Of a stretch of DNA of 64,000 bases, positions 1 through 8,791 are shown one piece after another. The position numbers were made by a program, and so were the translations under genes. Origin of the DNA: Oscillospiraceae bacterium (GTDB lineage Bacteria; Bacillota; Clostridia; UBA1381; UBA9506); contig SVJO01000004.1 in NCBI GenBank assembly GCA_015068935.1, forward strand, positions 1 to 64,000, given 5' to 3'. A model generated the notes under the pieces. The model saw only the letters and a list, made by a program, of their open reading frames with translations, was not told the DNA's origin and did not search any database. Each line of letters begins with the position of its first letter. The stretch's first letter is position 1.

Positions 1-1670
1 GTATTGCCGTAGGTATGGCATCAAATATATGCAGTTTTAACTTAAAGGAGGTATGTGACACAACTATTGCTCTTTTAAAGGATAAAAATGCAGATATTTA
101 CAAAACCTTGCTTGCACCTGACTTTTCGGGGGGAGCTCAGCTGATATATAATGAGGCTGACATAAGGACTATATATGAAACAGGCAGGGGAAGTATAAAG
201 CTCAGAGCTAAATACTCATACGATAAGAAAAATAACTGCATTGAGATTACGGAAATTCCATACAGTACAACAGTTGAAGCAATAATAGATAAAATTGTTG
301 AGCTTGTCAAACAGGGAAAGATTAAGGAAATTTCAGATATACGAGATGAGACCGACCTTTCAGGTCTCAAGCTTGCAATAGATTTAAAAAGAGGCACCGA
401 TTCTGAAAAGCTTATGGCTAAACTCTATAAGCAGACACCTCTGCAGGACACATTCAGCTGTAACTTTAATGTGCTAATAGATGGTTCGCCAAAGGTTTTA
501 GGTGTCAGAGAGCTTATTTTAAGCTGGGCAGATTTCAGAATTAACTGCATAAAAAGAAGGCTTCAGTTCGACCTTGACAAAAAGTCGAAAAGATTGCATC
601 TCCTCATGGGACTTAAGCAAATCCTTTTAGATATTGATAAAGCAGTTGCAATTATTAAAAACACAGAGGCAGAAGCAGACGTTGTTCCCAACTTGATGAA
701 TGGCTTTAAAATAGATATGATTCAGGCTGAATTTATAGCTGAAATCAAGTTGAGACATTTAAACAAAGAATATATTTTAAAAAGACTGGAAGATATTGAT
801 AAGCTCAATGAGGAAATTGCCGACATAACAAGAACGCTTTCAAGCGACAGTGCGGTTAAACGTGTAATAATAAAAGAACTAACGGAGCTGTCTAAAAAAC
901 ACGGCAAGGAGAGAATGACAGAAATTATTTCATCTGATAGCGTTGAGGCAATAGAAGAAGACGATTTCATTCCTGATTACAACGTAAAACTGTTTATGAC
1001 TGAGCAGAATTATGTGAAGAAAATAACGCTTGTTTCTCTCCGTGCAAGTGCCGAGCAAAAGCTTAAAGATGATGATAAAATGTTGTATGAGGCAGAGTGC
1101 TCAAATAAAGCTGAAGTGTTGTTTTTCAGTAATCGTCAAAATGTTTATAAGATGAAGGTCCATGAACTGCCTGACAGAAAAGCAAGCGATTTCGGAGAAT
1201 TTTTGCCAAACGTTTTATCCATGGAGCAGGGAGAAAAGATTATTTATATGGTTGTGACAGATAAATATGAAGGAAATATGCTGTTTGCTTTTGAAAACGG
1301 GAAAATGGCAAAAATTCCACTTTCTGCCTATGCTACAAAAACAAACAGAAAGAGACTCACCAACGCATACAGCGACAAGAGTCCGATTGCAGATTTATGT
1401 TTCCTTCCTGATGAAACAGAGCTTGTTGCTTTTTCCAATGCGAACAAGGTTTTAATATTTAAAACAGATAAAATTGCGCTGAAAACAACAAGAATGTCCC
1501 AAGGTGTTGCAGTTCTTACTCCTATTAAAGGAAGCAAACTTATAAAGGTTCAAAAGCTGGATGAGGTGACGTTTACCGATTTTGATTATTACAGAACTAA
1601 AAACATCCCAGCCCGAGGCGCTTACCTAAAGGATGAGGATGCGCCTGGTGAGCAACTGACACTAATTTAA
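1..1670 (+). CDS. Type IIA DNA topoisomerase subunit A (GyrA/ParC-like), 3' part only
   Basis: This is the C-terminal part of a DNA gyrase/topoisomerase IV A subunit, which cuts and rejoins DNA during supercoil control. The reading frame is open from base 3 and begins with IAVGMASNI, the family's conserved GIAVGMA stretch, so the gene starts left of the window; the ATG at 15 is internal. The winged-helix and active-site tyrosine region is therefore missing from view. What remains is the tower and coiled-coil segment (roughly the first 330 residues) and a beta-pinwheel-like C-terminal domain. I see no GyrA box (QRRGGKG type) in the C-terminal domain; the corresponding stretch reads ATKTNRKRL. 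This favours a ParC-like or specialised clostridial A subunit over true GyrA. Gyrase versus Topo IV cannot be settled here. Confidence 0.9.
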   Translation, partial: IAVGMASNICSFNLKEVCDTTIALLKDKNADIYKTLLAPDFSGGAQLIYNEADIRTIYETGRGSIKLRAKYSYDKKNNCIEITEIPYSTTVEAIIDKIVELVKQGKIKEISDIRDETDLSGLKLAIDLKRGTDSEKLMAKLYKQTPLQDTFSCNFNVLIDGSPKVLGVRELILSWADFRINCIKRRLQFDLDKKSKRLHLLMGLKQILLDIDKAVAIIKNTEAEADVVPNLMNGFKIDMIQAEFIAEIKLRHLNKEYILKRLEDIDKLNEEIADITRTLSSDSAVKRVIIKELTELSKKHGKERMTEIISSDSVEAIEEDDFIPDYNVKLFMTEQNYVKKITLVSLRASAEQKLKDDDKMLYEAECSNKAEVLFFSNRQNVYKMKVHELPDRKASDFGEFLPNVLSMEQGEKIIYMVVTDKYEGNMLFAFENGKMAKIPLSAYATKTNRKRLTNAYSDKSPIADLCFLPDETELVAFSNANKVLIFKTDKIALKTTRMSQGVAVLTPIKGSKLIKVQKLDEVTFTDFDYYRTKNIPARGAYLKDEDAPGEQLTLI

Positions 1671-1708
1671 GTGTTTGTAAAGATAATATTAACTTACATG
1701 GGAATTTG

Positions 1709-1736
1709 TTGACAAAATTTTATGTTATGATAAAAT
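1709..1736 (+). promoter_or_regulatory. Predicted SigA-type promoter of htpG
   Basis: A perfect -35 TTGACA (1709-1714) and a -10 TAAAAT (1731-1736) are separated by 16 bases. Transcription would start near 1743, inside the CIRCE operator that follows, so HrcA bound there would block initiation. Confidence 0.7.
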
Positions 1737-1741
1737 ACAGA

Positions 1742-1768
1742 TTAGCACTCGTATTTAATGAGTGCTAA
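1742..1768. promoter_or_regulatory. CIRCE operator (HrcA binding site) of htpG
   Basis: TTAGCACTC, nine bases, GAGTGCTAA: a perfect match to the CIRCE inverted repeat bound by the heat-shock repressor HrcA. It overlaps the predicted transcription start and lies 23 bases before the htpG ATG. A second CIRCE precedes groES in this window, so the two chaperone loci probably share HrcA control. Confidence 0.95.
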
Positions 1769-1791
1769 TTTACACATACGGAGGCTATAAA

Positions 1792-3660
1792 ATGGCAAAA
1801 AGACAGTTTAAATCAGAATCAAAGAGATTACTTGAGCTCATGATTAATTCAATTTATACCCATAAAGAGATATTTCTAAGAGAGCTGATATCAAATGCAT
1901 CAGATGCAATCGACAAGCTCTATTATAAAGCTCTTACAGATGAAAATATAAGCTTTAATAAGGATGACTTTTTTATTAAGATATCAGTAGATAAGGGAAA
2001 CAGAACAATCACACTCGAAGATACCGGTATCGGAATGTCTGAAGATGAACTGCATGAAAATCTGGGAACAATTGCAAAGAGCGGCTCATTGGATTTTAAA
2101 CAGAACAAGGAATCAAAAGACGGAATTGACATTATAGGACAGTTTGGTGTTGGTTTTTATTCTGCATTCATGGTGGCAGAAACTGTAACTGTTGAGACGA
2201 AAAAGCACGGAAGCGACTCAGGATATAAATGGGAATCAAGCGGTGCTGACGGGTATACTGTAAAGGAAACAGAAAAAGATAAGGCAGGAACAGTCATCAC
2301 TCTTTATCTTAAGGAAAGTACAGAAGACGAAAACTACGACGAGTTCTTAGAAGAATATCGTATATCAGGACTTATCAAAAAGTATTCCGATTATATCAGA
2401 TATCCCATAAAAATGCTTGTGACAAAATCCCGTCCTAAGACAGATAATGAAAAAGAATATGAGACATACAAAGAAGAGGAAACATTAAATTCAATGGTTC
2501 CTATCTGGAGAAAAAATAAACAAGAGCTTAGCGAGGATGATTATAAAAACTTCTACAGGGAAAAATTTTATGATTATCAGGACCCTGTTAAGACAATTCA
2601 TACATCAGCTGACGGTATGGTAAGCTATAAGGCGCTTTTATTTATTCCTTCCCATGCTCCTTTTGACTATTTTACAAAGGAATATGAAAAAGGACTTCAG
2701 CTTTATGCAAGCGGTGTAATGATAATGGATAAGTGCGAAGAACTCCTGCCTGATTGCTTTGGCTTTGTCAGGGGACTTGTTGATTCAGCCGATTTGTCTC
2801 TTAATATATCGAGGGAAATTCTTCAGCATGACAGACAGCTAAAGATTATTGCAGGCCATTTAAAGAAGAAGATAAAATCCGAGCTTCTTTTAATGCAGAA
2901 AAATGAGCGCGAAAACTATGAGAAATTCTTTGCGGCTTTTTCAAGACAGCTGAAATTCAGTGTTTACAATGAGTTTGGCAGAGAAAAAGATTTTCTGTCT
3001 GACCTTTTAATGTTCTTCTCATCAAAAGAGAAAAAACTCGTGACGCTTACAGAATATGTTGAGAGAATGGCGCAGGACCAGAAATATATCTACTATGCAA
3101 GCGGCACTACAATTGAAAAAATAGAAAAACTTCCGCAGACTGAAATGGTTTTAGATAAAGGTTATGAGATTTTATATCTCACAGAAGACGTTGATGAGTT
3201 TGCAGTGCAGATGCTCTCAAAGTTCATGGATAAAGAATTTAAGTCTGTTTCATCAGGAGATTTGGATTTGGGAGAAGATGAAAACAAGGAAGAGGTAATA
3301 GAAAACAAAGAACTTTTTGCTTTCATGAAAGATGCCTTAGGGGATAAAGTTAAAGAGGTGAAAGCATCAAAGATATTAAAAACTCATTCTGTTTGTATAA
3401 CAACTGACGGAGCGCTATCTTTGGAAATGGAAAAACTGTTAAACTCAATGCCCAGCGACAATAAGGTCAAGGCACAAAGGGTTCTTGAAATTAATGCAGA
3501 CAGTAATGTCTACAAAAAGCTCGAAAGTCTTCTCTCATCCGATAAGGATAAGCTTAGAAAGGTTACAGGGCTTTTATATGATGCTGCAATCATTGCGCAG
3601 GGCATAATGCCTGATGAACCTGTGGATTTTGCTGACGGAATTTGCGAGTTGATAGATTAA
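1792..3660 (+). CDS. htpG: Molecular chaperone HtpG (bacterial Hsp90)
   Basis: HtpG is the cytosolic ATP-dependent Hsp90 chaperone. The 622-residue length matches the family. The GHKL ATPase domain is clear: [13 protein letters not shown] near residue 35, DTGIGM near 77, and the [11 protein letters not shown] lid motif near 115. The middle domain carries the [10 protein letters not shown] motif with the ATP-contacting arginine. An upstream in-frame GTG at 1762 lies within the operator; the ATG at 1792, preceded by GGAG with good spacing, is the real start. The gene stands alone behind its own promoter and perfect CIRCE site. mutS follows after 19 bases and may be co-transcribed. Confidence 0.97.
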   Translation: MAKRQFKSESKRLLELMINSIYTHKEIFLRELISNASDAIDKLYYKALTDENISFNKDDFFIKISVDKGNRTITLEDTGIGMSEDELHENLGTIAKSGSLDFKQNKESKDGIDIIGQFGVGFYSAFMVAETVTVETKKHGSDSGYKWESSGADGYTVKETEKDKAGTVITLYLKESTEDENYDEFLEEYRISGLIKKYSDYIRYPIKMLVTKSRPKTDNEKEYETYKEEETLNSMVPIWRKNKQELSEDDYKNFYREKFYDYQDPVKTIHTSADGMVSYKALLFIPSHAPFDYFTKEYEKGLQLYASGVMIMDKCEELLPDCFGFVRGLVDSADLSLNISREILQHDRQLKIIAGHLKKKIKSELLLMQKNERENYEKFFAAFSRQLKFSVYNEFGREKDFLSDLLMFFSSKEKKLVTLTEYVERMAQDQKYIYYASGTTIEKIEKLPQTEMVLDKGYEILYLTEDVDEFAVQMLSKFMDKEFKSVSSGDLDLGEDENKEEVIENKELFAFMKDALGDKVKEVKASKILKTHSVCITTDGALSLEMEKLLNSMPSDNKVKAQRVLEINADSNVYKKLESLLSSDKDKLRKVTGLLYDAAIIAQGIMPDEPVDFADGICELID

Positions 3661-3679
3661 ACGATTAGGGGGAGCGTTT

Positions 3680-6259
3680 ATGACGCCGATGATGAAACAG
3701 TACCTCGCTGTAAAAGAAGATTATAAAGATACAATATTGTTTTTCAGACTGGGCGACTTTTATGAAATGTTTTTAGATGATGCGGTCATTGCATCAAGAG
3801 AGCTTGGCTTAACGCTCACAAGCAGGTCAAAAGGAGCAGAAAGGGATAAAAATCCTATGTGTGGAGTGCCTTTTCATGCTGCTGATTTATACATTTCAAA
3901 GCTGGTGTCAAAAGGGTATAAGGTCGCAATCTGCGAACAGCTCGAAGACCCTAAAATGGTTAAGGGTATCGTTAAAAGAGATGTTGTTAAAGTGGTGACA
4001 CCGGGAACGATAACTGACACAAATGCCTTAGATGATAAATCGAATAATTATCTTTGTGCAATTTACAGAGGTGACATTTGCTATGGCATAGCTTTTGCAG
4101 ATATCACCACAGGAGATTTCTTTGTAACAGAGGCGCTAGATTCTGTAAGGCTCATAAACGAAATTGCAAGATATAATCCTTCTGAAATAATTTTGAATGC
4201 TTTAGCATTTAAAGATGCATTGCTTGTCGGTGAAATAAAAAACAGGTTTTCCTGTCTTTGCGAGCAAACAAAGTTCGAGCCTCAATGGGAAAATTCCGTT
4301 GATTTAATCCTGTCAAGAATGGAAAAGGACAGCTTGTTACAGCTCGGAATCCCGCAGGAGATTCACACAGTAAATGCAACGGGGCAGATGCTTTTATATC
4401 TTGAAAATACGCAAAAATCCGTGCTTGGCAATTTGAAACAAATAAAATACTACAACTCTAATGAATATATGGACATAGATATATTCACAAGGCGAAACTT
4501 AGAGCTTACTGAGACGATGCGGACAGCCTCAAGAAAGGGCACGCTTCTTTCGGTGCTTGACAAGACTAAAACATCAATGGGCGGCAGAATGATGAGAAGT
4601 TTCATTGAAAAGCCGTTAATTAACTGCGCAGCCATACAAAAAAGGCTTTATGCGGTGAGTGAGCTGATTAAAGCTCAGGAAACAAGAGAAGATTTGAAAG
4701 AAATATTAAAATCAGTTAGCGACATAGAACGTCTCATTGGAAAGGTTGCGGCTAAAACTGCAAAAAAGAATGATTTGATTTCTTTAAAGCAGTCTTTAAA
4801 ATGCCTCCCCTACATTCTGAATCAAATAGGAGAGTTGACCTCAGCAGCATTTTGTGAGATGTGCGCTAAAACAGATACACTTTCTGATATTTTTGAGCTC
4901 ATAGATAAATCCATCTACGAGGACAAAGAGGGCGAGGATTCTGACAGAATTATAAAAGAAGGATTCTCAGAGGAACTTGATGAATATTATAATCTTATGC
5001 AAAACGGGAAATCTGCTGTTTTGCAGATGGAGGCATCAGAAAAGGAAAGAACGGGGATAAAGACCCTTAAGGTTTCTTATAATAAGGTTTTCGGTTATTA
5101 TATTGAAGTATCAAAGTCTTATAAGGATATGCTTCCTGAGGGGTATATCAGAAAGCAGACAATTGCAAACGGAGAGCGTTATATAACAGCAGAACTTAAA
5201 GAGCTTGAGGAAAAAATATTTGGAGCATCAGAAAAAATCAAAACCTTAGAGAGTATGCTCTTTTCTAGAGTGCGTGATGAAATATCAAACAGTATTGAGA
5301 GAATTTTAGATGCAGCAGACACTATTTCATATGTAGATGTTTTGTGTTCGCTGGCTGATGTTGCAGTTAAAAATAATTATACAATGCCCCATGTTGATAT
5401 GTCTGATAAACTTGAGATAACAGACGGAAGGCATCCTGTTGTTGAAAAGATGTTATCTGATGAACTCTTTGTTCCAAATGATACTTTTCTAAACTGTGAA
5501 GAAGACAGGCTCCTTATCATTACAGGTCCTAATATGGCAGGAAAATCAACATATATGCGTCAGGTTGCTTTAATTACAATAATGGCTCAGATTGGGAGCT
5601 TTGTTCCTGCTAAAGAGTGCCATATAGGAATATGCGATAAGGTGTTCACGCGTGTCGGAGCTTCTGATGACCTGTCTGCCGGACAGAGCACATTCATGGT
5701 TGAGATGACAGAAGTTTCCAATATACTTCAGCATGCAACTAAAAGAAGTCTTCTTATTCTTGATGAGATAGGAAGAGGAACAAGCACTTATGATGGTTTA
5801 TCTATTGCATGGAGCGTCTGTGAGTATGTTGCAGATAAAAGTAAGATAGGTGCAAGAACACTCTTTGCAACTCATTACCACGAGTTGACAGAGCTTGAGG
5901 ATAAACTTGACGGAGTAAAAAATTACTGTGTTGCATGTAAAAAACGCGGAGATGAAATAACCTTTTTGCGACGTATTATAAAAGGCGGAGCAGACGAAAG
6001 TTACGGAATAGAAGTTGCTGCTCTGGCGGGGCTTCCTTCTGAGGTTATAAATCGTGCAAAAGATATTTTAGCTTGTATTGACGGCACAGAAAAGGAAACA
6101 AAACAGACAGTAAGAGAAAAAGCTGAGCCTCAGGCAGAATTTAAAGATGTGAGAGGAAATGAGATAATAGAGGAGCTTGAAAAAATGGACCTTTCAACAT
6201 ATACTCCCATTGAGGCATTAAATAAGCTTTATGAATTTCAGAAGATAGCAAAAAAATAA
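3680..6259 (+). CDS. mutS: DNA mismatch repair protein MutS
   Basis: MutS recognises mismatched bases and recruits MutL. The mismatch-binding Phe-X-Glu motif is F27-Y28-E29 in GDFYEMF. The core and clamp domains follow, and the ABC-type ATPase shows Walker A GPNMAGKST near residue 616 and DEIGRGTSTYDG (Walker B/signature) near 694. The C-terminal helix-turn-helix dimerisation segment is present (EALNKLYEFQ). At 859 residues it is a normal length for MutS1. The start ATG follows the ribosome binding site AGGGGGAG. Its partner mutL is in this window but about 18 kb away on the other strand, unlike the adjacent mutS-mutL arrangement of many Firmicutes. Confidence 0.98.
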   Translation: MTPMMKQYLAVKEDYKDTILFFRLGDFYEMFLDDAVIASRELGLTLTSRSKGAERDKNPMCGVPFHAADLYISKLVSKGYKVAICEQLEDPKMVKGIVKRDVVKVVTPGTITDTNALDDKSNNYLCAIYRGDICYGIAFADITTGDFFVTEALDSVRLINEIARYNPSEIILNALAFKDALLVGEIKNRFSCLCEQTKFEPQWENSVDLILSRMEKDSLLQLGIPQEIHTVNATGQMLLYLENTQKSVLGNLKQIKYYNSNEYMDIDIFTRRNLELTETMRTASRKGTLLSVLDKTKTSMGGRMMRSFIEKPLINCAAIQKRLYAVSELIKAQETREDLKEILKSVSDIERLIGKVAAKTAKKNDLISLKQSLKCLPYILNQIGELTSAAFCEMCAKTDTLSDIFELIDKSIYEDKEGEDSDRIIKEGFSEELDEYYNLMQNGKSAVLQMEASEKERTGIKTLKVSYNKVFGYYIEVSKSYKDMLPEGYIRKQTIANGERYITAELKELEEKIFGASEKIKTLESMLFSRVRDEISNSIERILDAADTISYVDVLCSLADVAVKNNYTMPHVDMSDKLEITDGRHPVVEKMLSDELFVPNDTFLNCEEDRLLIITGPNMAGKSTYMRQVALITIMAQIGSFVPAKECHIGICDKVFTRVGASDDLSAGQSTFMVEMTEVSNILQHATKRSLLILDEIGRGTSTYDGLSIAWSVCEYVADKSKIGARTLFATHYHELTELEDKLDGVKNYCVACKKRGDEITFLRRIIKGGADESYGIEVAALAGLPSEVINRAKDILACIDGTEKETKQTVREKAEPQAEFKDVRGNEIIEELEKMDLSTYTPIEALNKLYEFQKIAKK

Positions 6260-6357
6260 AAGTTCTAATAATCAAATGTTTTAAATAGAATATACCGTAG
6301 ATAATTTTTGAAATAACACGGCTGTATCGAGAAAAGCCGGAAGGGAGAATTTACGGT

Positions 6358-6975
6358 ATGTTAAGCTGTATGGAAGATAATGAAGCAAGGCTTTCCGGCA
6401 TAGTGTCAGGTGAGCCGGAATTAAGCCATGAGGTGCATGGAGAGAGGTTTTACAAGTTCTGTGTCAAATCAAGGAGACTCAGTGAGAACGAAGATATTTT
6501 GATTGTGACAGCGCCTGAAAGTCTGTTGGCTGATAACGAGATACATGAAGGCGATTCAGTAGAGATTGGGGGACAGTTCCGTTCTTACAACAACTATAGC
6601 GGTATAGGAAACAAACTTGTTCTGACACTTTTTGCAAAGTCTCTTTATAAATGTGATGAGATTTCAGAATCATATAACGAGGTATTTTTAAACGGATATG
6701 TTTGCAAAGAGATAGTCTGCCGTGTGACACCGTTTGGAAGGGAAATAGCAGATATTCTGCTTGCTGTAAACAGAGCATATAATAAATCTGACTACATACC
6801 ATGTATAGCATGGGGGAGGAATGCGCGAAGGCTTAAAGATGTGCCTGTCGGCACTAACCTTAAAATATGCGGAAGAATGCAGTCAAGGCAATATGAGAAA
6901 AAAATCAACGAATGTGAAACTGAAAAAAAGACAGCCTTTGAGGTGTCCGTAAGTAAGGTTGAAATAGCAGAGTAA
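6358..6975 (+). CDS. SSB-like protein with two OB-fold halves
   Basis: A 205-residue protein that appears to be built from two OB-fold units. The C-terminal half (about residues 105-205) has the single-stranded-DNA-binding protein pattern: TPFGREIADILLAVNR, then YIPCIAWGRNAR, then VGTNLKICGRMQSRQYEKK. The N-terminal half (RLSGIVSGEPELSHEV...GDSVEIGGQFRSYNN) has the same strand order but is more divergent. The acidic DDIPF-like tail of replicative SSBs is absent, so this is probably an accessory single-stranded-DNA-binding protein rather than the main SSB. The start ATG is 10 bases after AAGGGAG; the next in-frame ATG at 6370 is too far from it. A weak 5-bp hairpin (6319-6339) lies in the 98-base gap after mutS. 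Its role is not certain. Confidence 0.72.
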   Translation: MLSCMEDNEARLSGIVSGEPELSHEVHGERFYKFCVKSRRLSENEDILIVTAPESLLADNEIHEGDSVEIGGQFRSYNNYSGIGNKLVLTLFAKSLYKCDEISESYNEVFLNGYVCKEIVCRVTPFGREIADILLAVNRAYNKSDYIPCIAWGRNARRLKDVPVGTNLKICGRMQSRQYEKKINECETEKKTAFEVSVSKVEIAE

Positions 6976-7038
6976 AAAGGTTTACCCCTTTAATATTTAT
7001 GAATCGGGGAAAGGTGAAAATATTAAATAAAAAATGTA

Positions 7039-7067
7039 TTGACAAATAAAATATATTATGATAAAAT
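7039..7067 (+). promoter_or_regulatory. Predicted promoter of the first T-box operon
   Basis: -35 TTGACA (7039-7044), 17-base spacer, -10 TAAAAT (7062-7067). Transcription would begin near 7074, giving a leader of about 330 bases before the coding region. Confidence 0.8.
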
Positions 7068-7073
7068 ATTTTT

Positions 7074-7349
7074 AATCGTAAACGCAGTGATGCGGAATAG
7101 TAAGCAAAAGACTTTCGCCTAAGAGAGATGCCGGGCGGTGCGAGGCATTGGGAAAGATTTGCAGAACTCACCGCGGAGCGGCTGCCGTGAACTAAAGTAG
7201 GGGCAGACGGGAACTCCCGTAACAGAGTTAAGATGTGTTGGCATCTAAAGTGCATCCGTCAGGATGAAGAAGAGTGGTACCGCGGAAACATATTTTGATT
7301 TTAACGTTTTCGTCTCTTTGGATTGACATTGAGACGAAGGCGTTTTTTT
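7074..7349 (+). promoter_or_regulatory. T-box riboswitch leader, leucine (CUC) specifier
   Basis: All main T-box parts are visible. Stem I has AGAGAGATGCC with the distal loop GGGCGGTGCGA and its closing GGCAT. The lower stem pairs GCGG with CCGC, and a middle stem pairs GCAAA with TTTGC. Between these lies the specifier loop, AATAGTAA on the 5' side and AGAACTCA on the 3' side, placing the codon CUC (leucine) at 7167-7169 with an A on each side. The T-box core AGAGTGGTACCGCGG is at 7271-7285; its UGGU bulge would pair with an ACCA tRNA end, as expected for tRNA-Leu (discriminator A). A terminator follows. Uncharged tRNA-Leu should therefore turn on the downstream genes. Confidence 0.93.
7305..7349 (+). 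terminator. Regulated T-box terminator
   Basis: Twelve-base arms (7305-7316 and 7331-7342, two G-T pairs) are followed by seven Ts. Its formation is mutually exclusive with the T-box antiterminator. Confidence 0.88.
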
Positions 7350-7401
7350 GTTGATGAAAACAATCACATTTACATAATTGAAATTGGAAAGGGGTTTCAA
7401 A

Positions 7402-8790
7402 ATGAAAAAAATCATCATTACAGATATTACACTTAAAAAGCTTTCAGCTGATAGGGAGGTTGCCCTTCTTTTCCGTGAAAAAACAGCTGTAGCAGCCTGT
7501 GCAGATGCAGTAGGTGCAGATGCTTTAGAACTTGCACCTATAAAAAATCTTCGTGAAGATTCTATTATTTATAAAACTATTGCCCAGAATGTACAAAATG
7601 CTGTTTTGACTATTCCAGCAGGTTTCAGCAAGGAAGATATAGCTCTTGCATGGGAATGTGTTAAGGATGCAAAAAAACCGCGCCTGCAGATAGAAGTTCC
7701 GGTATCAACTGTGCAGATGGAATACACTTACCATATTAAAGCAGATAAAATGATATCAAAAATAGGCGAGCTTATTAAAGCTGCAAAAGAGTTATGTGAT
7801 GATGTGGAATTCTCAGCACTCGATGCAACACGGGCAGATATTGATTTTCTTACTGCTGCTTTAAAAGAGGCACAGGATAGCGGCGCAAGTATTGTCACAA
7901 TTTGTGATGATGCAGGTACAACACTTCCTGAAGGTATTGCATCAATAGTGGAAAAAGCGAAACAGACAGTAACTATTCCTGTTTATGTAAAAGTTTGTGA
8001 CCGCATTAATTTAGGTGTTGCATCAGCACTTTCTGCAATAGCAAAAGGTGTTGATGGTATTAAATGTGCTATGGCAGGGGAGGATGTACTTTTAATAGGA
8101 GAGCTCTCTGATGCAATAAAAGCATGCTCTAAAGAATTGTCCGCACAAACAAATATTGATGACACTAAAATACATGCAAGCATCCAGGATATGCTTACAT
8201 GCATTAATCATGAGATAAACGAAGAGACAAACACAGTTAGTGACAAAAAGAAAATTCTTCTTGACTCAGACAGTACCATCTCTCAGGTTGCGCAGGCAAC
8301 TCAGGTTTTAGGTTATGACCTTTCTGATTCTGACTGTGGAAATGTACATAAGGCACTTTTACAGATATGTGAAAAGAAAGGCGCGGTAGGTGCAAAAGAG
8401 CTTGAAGCATTAATTGCAAGCTCTGCTATGCAGGCACCATCGACATACCATTTGGAAAATTACACGACAAACAGCAGTAATCTTACAAGCTCTATGTCAC
8501 AGGTAACATTAAAATGCGATGGGGAGACTATATGCGGTGTTGCTACAGGCGATGGACCTATTGATTCTGCATTCCGAGCCATAGAACAGTGTATAGGACA
8601 TCACTATGAGCTTGATGATTTTCAGGTTCAGGCTGTAACTGAAGGGAAAGAAGCATTGGGTTCTGCCGTTGTAAAACTTCGCAACAACGGAAAATTATAT
8701 TCGGGAAACGGTATTTCAACAGATATTGTTGCCGCAAGCATAAGAGCATACATAAATGCGCTCAATAAGATTGTATTCGAGGAGGCATAA
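7402..8790 (+). CDS. LeuA-like protein with degenerate catalytic barrel and intact leucine-binding regulatory domain
   Basis: A 462-residue relative of 2-isopropylmalate synthase. The N-terminal half aligns with the HMGL/LeuA TIM barrel (DVEFSALDATRADIDFL, then CDDAGTTLPE), but its metal-binding and catalytic signatures are gone. DTTLRDGEQ has become TDITLKKLS, the HxHND/DLGLA motif reads KVCDRINLGVASAL, and NGIGERAGN reads AGEDVLL. The C-terminal ~110 residues keep the allosteric leucine domain, ending with GNGISTDIVAASIRAYINALN. It is unlikely to make isopropylmalate and more likely senses leucine or acts with its neighbour. ATG 7402 has AAAGGGG 7 bases ahead; an upstream in-frame start at 7378 lacks one. 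The next gene begins one base after its stop, so they form an operon under the leucine T-box. Confidence 0.8.
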   Translation: MKKIIITDITLKKLSADREVALLFREKTAVAACADAVGADALELAPIKNLREDSIIYKTIAQNVQNAVLTIPAGFSKEDIALAWECVKDAKKPRLQIEVPVSTVQMEYTYHIKADKMISKIGELIKAAKELCDDVEFSALDATRADIDFLTAALKEAQDSGASIVTICDDAGTTLPEGIASIVEKAKQTVTIPVYVKVCDRINLGVASALSAIAKGVDGIKCAMAGEDVLLIGELSDAIKACSKELSAQTNIDDTKIHASIQDMLTCINHEINEETNTVSDKKKILLDSDSTISQVAQATQVLGYDLSDSDCGNVHKALLQICEKKGAVGAKELEALIASSAMQAPSTYHLENYTTNSSNLTSSMSQVTLKCDGETICGVATGDGPIDSAFRAIEQCIGHHYELDDFQVQAVTEGKEALGSAVVKLRNNGKLYSGNGISTDIVAASIRAYINALNKIVFEEA

Positions 8791-8791
8791 A

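Noticed and set aside
6905-7255. Minus-strand frame of 116 codons across the first T-box
   Set aside because: It covers the structured leader and the end of the SSB-like gene and has no recognisable protein features.
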